This document shows positions 5,860 through 8,887 of a DNA stretch of 8,887 nucleotides, one piece after another. A program made the position numbers and the translations under genes. Location: the NCBI GenBank assembly GCA_905479535.1, contig CAJQMW010000127.1:1-8887 (forward strand). The letters run 5' to 3'. The DNA comes from an uncultured Maribacter sp. Lineage in GTDB: Bacteria > Bacteroidota > Bacteroidia > Flavobacteriales > Flavobacteriaceae. The number at the start of each line of letters is the position of its first letter. The stretch's first letter is position 1. The notes under the pieces are model-generated. The model was not told the origin of the DNA. It saw nothing but the letters and a program-made list of their open reading frames with translations, and ran no database searches.

Positions 5860-6765
5860 TTGCAAAGTGAAAATCAATTTATTGACCTTCCCGTTCTAAC
5901 GGAAAAAAATATCACCCTAGCCCTCAAACGTGAGGACCTGATCCATCCCGTAATTTCTGGAAATAAATACAGAAAACTCAAGTACAACCTATTGTACGCC
6001 AAAGAAGAAGGCTTTAGAACATTATTATCCTTTGGCGGGGCATTTTCCAACCATATCTTGGCGGTAGCGGCAGCGGGCAATGAAAATTCTTTTGAGACTA
6101 TTGGGATAATTAGGGGAGAGGAACTACAGCAAAAATTGGGACTTAATCCAACGCTGTCCCGTGCCAGAAACTTGGGTATGCAGTTGAAATTTATTTCCCG
6201 TGACCACTATCGTCGTAAGGGAGATACCGATTTCATCGAAGCCCTAAAAAAGGAATTCGGAGATTTTTATATCATTCCCGAAGGTGGCACCAATGGTTTG
6301 GCGATAAAGGGTTGCGAGGAAATATTAACGGAAGGGGACAAGCAATACGATGTCGTTACTACCTGTGTCGGTACAGGTGGAACCATTGCGGGAATAATAA
6401 ATTCTTCCAGTTCCCATCAAGAAATTATCGGATTCTCCGCTTTAAAGGGAGGTTTTTTGTCCGATGAAATCCGGACAATGACTACTGGAGACAATTGGAA
6501 ACTAAAGACAAACTATCATTTTGGGGGTTATGCAAAAGTGTCTGAAACCTTGGTTGATTTCATCAATAATTTTAAGACGGAAACAAGAATTCCCTTAGAC
6601 CCCATCTATACTGGAAAAATGTTATTTGGGTTGTTGGATATGATTAAGAATGATAATTTTGCACCAGGAACTAGAATACTGGCCATTCATACAGGTGGGT
6701 TGCAGGGCATTGCGGGCATGAATAGGGTGCTGAAAAAGAAAAATTTACCTTTGTTGGATATATGA
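5860..6765 (+). CDS. PLP enzyme of the ACC deaminase / D-cysteine desulfhydrase family
   Basis: A 301-residue fold-type II (TrpB-like) PLP enzyme. The start is TTG 5860: the upstream stop of the previous gene is in the same frame and no ATG occurs before conserved sequence begins. Visible motifs are KREDLIHP (23-30), SGNKYRKLKYNL with the probable PLP lysine Lys36, FSNH (62-65) at the substrate serine position, phosphate-binding GTGGT (171-175), DPIYTGK (247-253) and HTGG (277-280). True ACC deaminases carry Glu and Leu where this has Thr251 and Thr278. The Thr pair is closer to D-cysteine desulfhydrases (D-Cys to pyruvate, H2S and ammonia), but the substrate remains unproven. Its stop overlaps the ATG of the next gene by 4 nt (ATGA), pointing to translational coupling. 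The family is secure. Confidence 0.88.
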   Translation: MQSENQFIDLPVLTEKNITLALKREDLIHPVISGNKYRKLKYNLLYAKEEGFRTLLSFGGAFSNHILAVAAAGNENSFETIGIIRGEELQQKLGLNPTLSRARNLGMQLKFISRDHYRRKGDTDFIEALKKEFGDFYIIPEGGTNGLAIKGCEEILTEGDKQYDVVTTCVGTGGTIAGIINSSSSHQEIIGFSALKGGFLSDEIRTMTTGDNWKLKTNYHFGGYAKVSETLVDFINNFKTETRIPLDPIYTGKMLFGLLDMIKNDNFAPGTRILAIHTGGLQGIAGMNRVLKKKNLPLLDI

Positions 6766-7601
6766 ACAAGAGAATACTACTGTTATCGCTGCTCGGCCTA
6801 TTTATTGTTGGATGTAAATCCAAAAAAGCCTACTCCGATAATTTACGCACCAAAAACGTACTTTCGGAACGAAACAAAAAAAAGCCCAACACTCCCACTT
6901 CAAACGAGGACGCCTTCTTACCAGAAGATTCTGGTGAGTTCATCACGTTTGCGATTGAAAGCATCCCGGAATATATAGCTACTTTTTCTGAAGTCGCTCA
7001 GTTGGAAATGAAGGCTTATGGTATTCCGGCAAGTATAACCTTGGCCCAAGGGCTTTTGGAAAGTGGTTACGGAAAAGGGGAATTGGCCTTAAAGACCAAC
7101 AATCACTTTGGTATAAAATGCCACAAAGGGTGGCAGGGCGATTATGATTTTCATGACGATGACGAAAAGGGGGAATGTTTCCGTAAATACAACCATCCTA
7201 TGTACTCCTTCCGAGATCACAGTAATTTTTTGACAACCCGGTCCCGGTACGCCTTTCTTTTTAATTACAGGAATACCGATTACAAACGCTGGGCACATGG
7301 CCTGCGTAAAGCAGGTTATGCAACGGATAAAAAATATCCTCAAAAACTTATTTACCTTATCGAAAAACATCAGTTGTACAAGTACGATAAGGAAATAGCC
7401 AAGGCCGGGTATAGGAGTAATTCTGTAGTTGCTACGGAAGCGGATGTTGTGCATGTTGTTTCCAAAGGGGATACCTTGTACTCACTTTCCAGGAAATACT
7501 ATGTTTCTGTGGATGCCCTTATGCAAATGAACAATCTTAGGAATGTCGACCTAGCTATTGGTCAGAAACTTTTGGTCAAAGGAGCCAACGTTAACAGATA
7601 A
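6762..7601 (+). CDS. Glucosaminidase-LysM lipoprotein (peptidoglycan hydrolase)
   Basis: A 279-residue protein. The signal peptide 1-17 ends in IVGC, giving a lipid-attached Cys18. The following KSKK lacks the acidic signal linked to surface export in Bacteroidetes, so a periplasmic location is likely. After a flexible linker rich in Lys, Asn and Pro (about 20-58), the glucosaminidase domain (about 70-205) has the probable catalytic Glu100 in LAQGLLESGYG, then NNHFGIKC (113-120) and FRKYNHPMYSFRDHSNFL (140-157). Cys120 and Cys139 could form a disulfide. One LysM domain (about 229-274, VHVVSKGDTLYSLS through IGQKLLV) should bind glycan. The expected reaction is cleavage of beta-1,4 N-acetylglucosaminyl bonds in peptidoglycan, as in GH73-type autolysins. 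It overlaps the preceding gene by 4 nt and lies 2 nt before hemL. Confidence 0.92.
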   Translation: MNKRILLLSLLGLFIVGCKSKKAYSDNLRTKNVLSERNKKKPNTPTSNEDAFLPEDSGEFITFAIESIPEYIATFSEVAQLEMKAYGIPASITLAQGLLESGYGKGELALKTNNHFGIKCHKGWQGDYDFHDDDEKGECFRKYNHPMYSFRDHSNFLTTRSRYAFLFNYRNTDYKRWAHGLRKAGYATDKKYPQKLIYLIEKHQLYKYDKEIAKAGYRSNSVVATEADVVHVVSKGDTLYSLSRKYYVSVDALMQMNNLRNVDLAIGQKLLVKGANVNR

Positions 7602-7603
7602 TA

Positions 7604-8884
7604 ATGATTTATAAAAGAAGTAGTACTTTGTTCGCGGAGGCCAAACAGTTTATTCCAGGAGGGGTGAACTCGCCGGTGCGGGCCTTTAAAGCGGTTGGAG
7701 GCGACCCAATATTCGTAAAAAAGGCCAAGGGAGCTTATTTGTACGATGAAGATGGAAATAGACTCATAGACTATATCGCCTCTTGGGGGCCATTAATCTT
7801 AGGTCATGCGTATGAACCGGTCATTAACGCGGTCATTGAAAAAGCAAAAAAGGGAACTTCTTTTGGTATGCCCACGGAAATTGAAACCCAGTTAGCCAAG
7901 TTGGCGGTCTCGATGGTGCCCAACATAGATAAGATACGATTCGTAAACAGTGGTACGGAAGCCTGTATGAGTGCAGTGAGGTTGGCAAGAGGGTATACGG
8001 GAAAAGACAAGATTATCAAGTTCGCAGGTTGTTATCATGGCCATTCCGATTCCTTTTTAATACAGGCCGGTAGTGGAGCCGTTACTTTTGGAAGTCCAAA
8101 TAGTCCAGGGGTAACGCAAGGAACTGCCAAGGATACTTTACTAGCCGCTTATAATGATTTGGAAGCAGTAATAAAACTCGCAAAAGCCAATAAAGGTGAG
8201 ATTGCAGCCGTTATCATAGAACCTGTTGCCGGGAATATGGGTTGTATAGTTCCCACGGATAAATTTATACACGGATTAAGGGATTTATGTACCGAGGAAG
8301 GCATACTACTTATTTTTGACGAGGTAATGACAGGATTTCGCCTAGGAAAGGGTGGGGCCCAAGAAGTTTTAGGGGTAGACGCCGATATTGTCACTTTTGG
8401 AAAGGTAATCGGAGGTGGGTTACCTGTAGGCGCATTTGCCGCCAGAACTGAAATTATGGATTATCTAGCACCGGACGGACCTGTATATCAGGCAGGGACA
8501 TTAAGTGGTAACCCTTTGGCAATGAGTGCGGGGTTGGCTATGCTTAATGAGTTGAACAACAATCCTCAAGTTTTTGAAAGTCTTGCCAAGAAAACGAAAT
8601 ACCTTCACGAAGGTTTGGATAAGGTTATATCCGATAAAGGCATGGAATATCAGATCAACCGATTTGGCAGTATGCTATCGGTACACTTTACCGATGAGCC
8701 GGTAGTTGACTTTGAGACCTCCGCGAAGGGTAATAATGAATTCTTTAAGAAATACTTTCACGGTATGCTGGCCCAAGGGATTTATCTGCCACCATCAGCT
8801 TTTGAAAGCTATTTTTTGAACGATGCCCTTAGTTATGAGGATTTGGATGATACTATTGCGGCTTTGGAAAACATAAGGTTTTAA
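7604..8884 (+). CDS. hemL: Glutamate-1-semialdehyde 2,1-aminomutase
   Basis: A 426-residue cytoplasmic PLP enzyme that converts glutamate-1-semialdehyde to 5-aminolevulinate in the C5 route of tetrapyrrole synthesis. It is full length for the family (about 425-430). Recognisable segments are FIPGGVNSPVRAFKAVGGDP (16-35), FVNSGTEACMSAVRLARGY (113-131), FAGCYHGHSD (140-149), IIEPVAGNMG (204-213), FDEVMTGFR with the PLP-ring Asp239, TFGKVIGGGLPVGAF with the Schiff-base Lys267 (264-278), and AGTLSGNPLAMSAGLAML (297-314). The GTLSGNP and VNSPVRAF motifs separate it from ordinary ornithine-type aminotransferases. The ATG is only 2 nt past the glucosaminidase stop, so it is read from the same transcript. 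The TAA at 8882-8884 is complete, three bases before the window ends; any terminator lies outside. Confidence 0.97.
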   Translation: MIYKRSSTLFAEAKQFIPGGVNSPVRAFKAVGGDPIFVKKAKGAYLYDEDGNRLIDYIASWGPLILGHAYEPVINAVIEKAKKGTSFGMPTEIETQLAKLAVSMVPNIDKIRFVNSGTEACMSAVRLARGYTGKDKIIKFAGCYHGHSDSFLIQAGSGAVTFGSPNSPGVTQGTAKDTLLAAYNDLEAVIKLAKANKGEIAAVIIEPVAGNMGCIVPTDKFIHGLRDLCTEEGILLIFDEVMTGFRLGKGGAQEVLGVDADIVTFGKVIGGGLPVGAFAARTEIMDYLAPDGPVYQAGTLSGNPLAMSAGLAMLNELNNNPQVFESLAKKTKYLHEGLDKVISDKGMEYQINRFGSMLSVHFTDEPVVDFETSAKGNNEFFKKYFHGMLAQGIYLPPSAFESYFLNDALSYEDLDDTIAALENIRF

Positions 8885-8887
8885 GTA

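Noticed and set aside
5874..8394. Minus-strand open frames inside the PLP enzyme, glucosaminidase and hemL genes
   Set aside because: They are antisense to conserved genes with intact motifs and show no recognisable protein features.
1..8887. Mobile elements, CRISPR arrays, phage genes, tRNA or rRNA genes
   Set aside because: I saw no transposase or integrase motifs, no regularly spaced repeats, and no structured RNA gene on either strand.

Overview
The window reads as chromosomal DNA of a member of the Flavobacteriia (Bacteroidetes). The reasons are moderate-to-low G+C, almost no Shine-Dalgarno sequences, sites resembling the Bacteroidetes -7 element TAnnTTTG, and a set of families common in that group: GSCFA, DUF4230, DUF3291, DUF5522, DUF4136 lipoprotein, the long Bacteroidetes-type aromatic amino acid hydroxylase, and a glucosaminidase-LysM lipoprotein. 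I see no mobile element, CRISPR array, phage gene, tRNA or rRNA.

Layout. (1) 1-1560, plus strand: the C-terminal end of a probable GSCFA protein, a membrane-anchored DUF4230 protein, and a Tat-exported DinB-family protein. (2) 1557-3816, minus strand: a DUF3291 gene followed by an aromatic amino acid hydroxylase gene. The hydroxylase reading frame is broken by one in-frame TAA at 2868-2870, between the codons for its iron-binding histidines and glutamate. (3) 3962-4429, plus strand: an Lrp/AsnC regulator divergent from that pair, across a very AT-rich spacer with inverted repeats. (4) 4431-5319, minus strand: a 52-residue DUF5522 gene, then a DUF4136 lipoprotein with a Gly/Trp-rich tract, ending at a good intrinsic terminator. 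(5) 5486-8884, plus strand: a tightly packed probable operon of a small membrane protein with an HExxH motif, a PLP enzyme of the ACC deaminase/D-cysteine desulfhydrase family, a glucosaminidase-LysM lipoprotein, and hemL.

How the genes work together. The divergent Lrp/AsnC, DUF3291 and hydroxylase arrangement suggests an amino-acid-responsive unit for Phe to Tyr conversion, whose enzyme is probably inactive in this sequence. The final four genes are joined by gaps of 12 nt, a 4-nt overlap and 2 nt, so they are probably co-transcribed. They mix cell-envelope and tetrapyrrole/PLP functions, and I see no single pathway that unites them.

I found no convincing new multi-gene system. The points most worth a second look are the interrupted hydroxylase, the DUF5522 gene hidden behind an over-extended lipoprotein reading frame, the small HExxH membrane protein, and the inverted repeats in two promoter regions.
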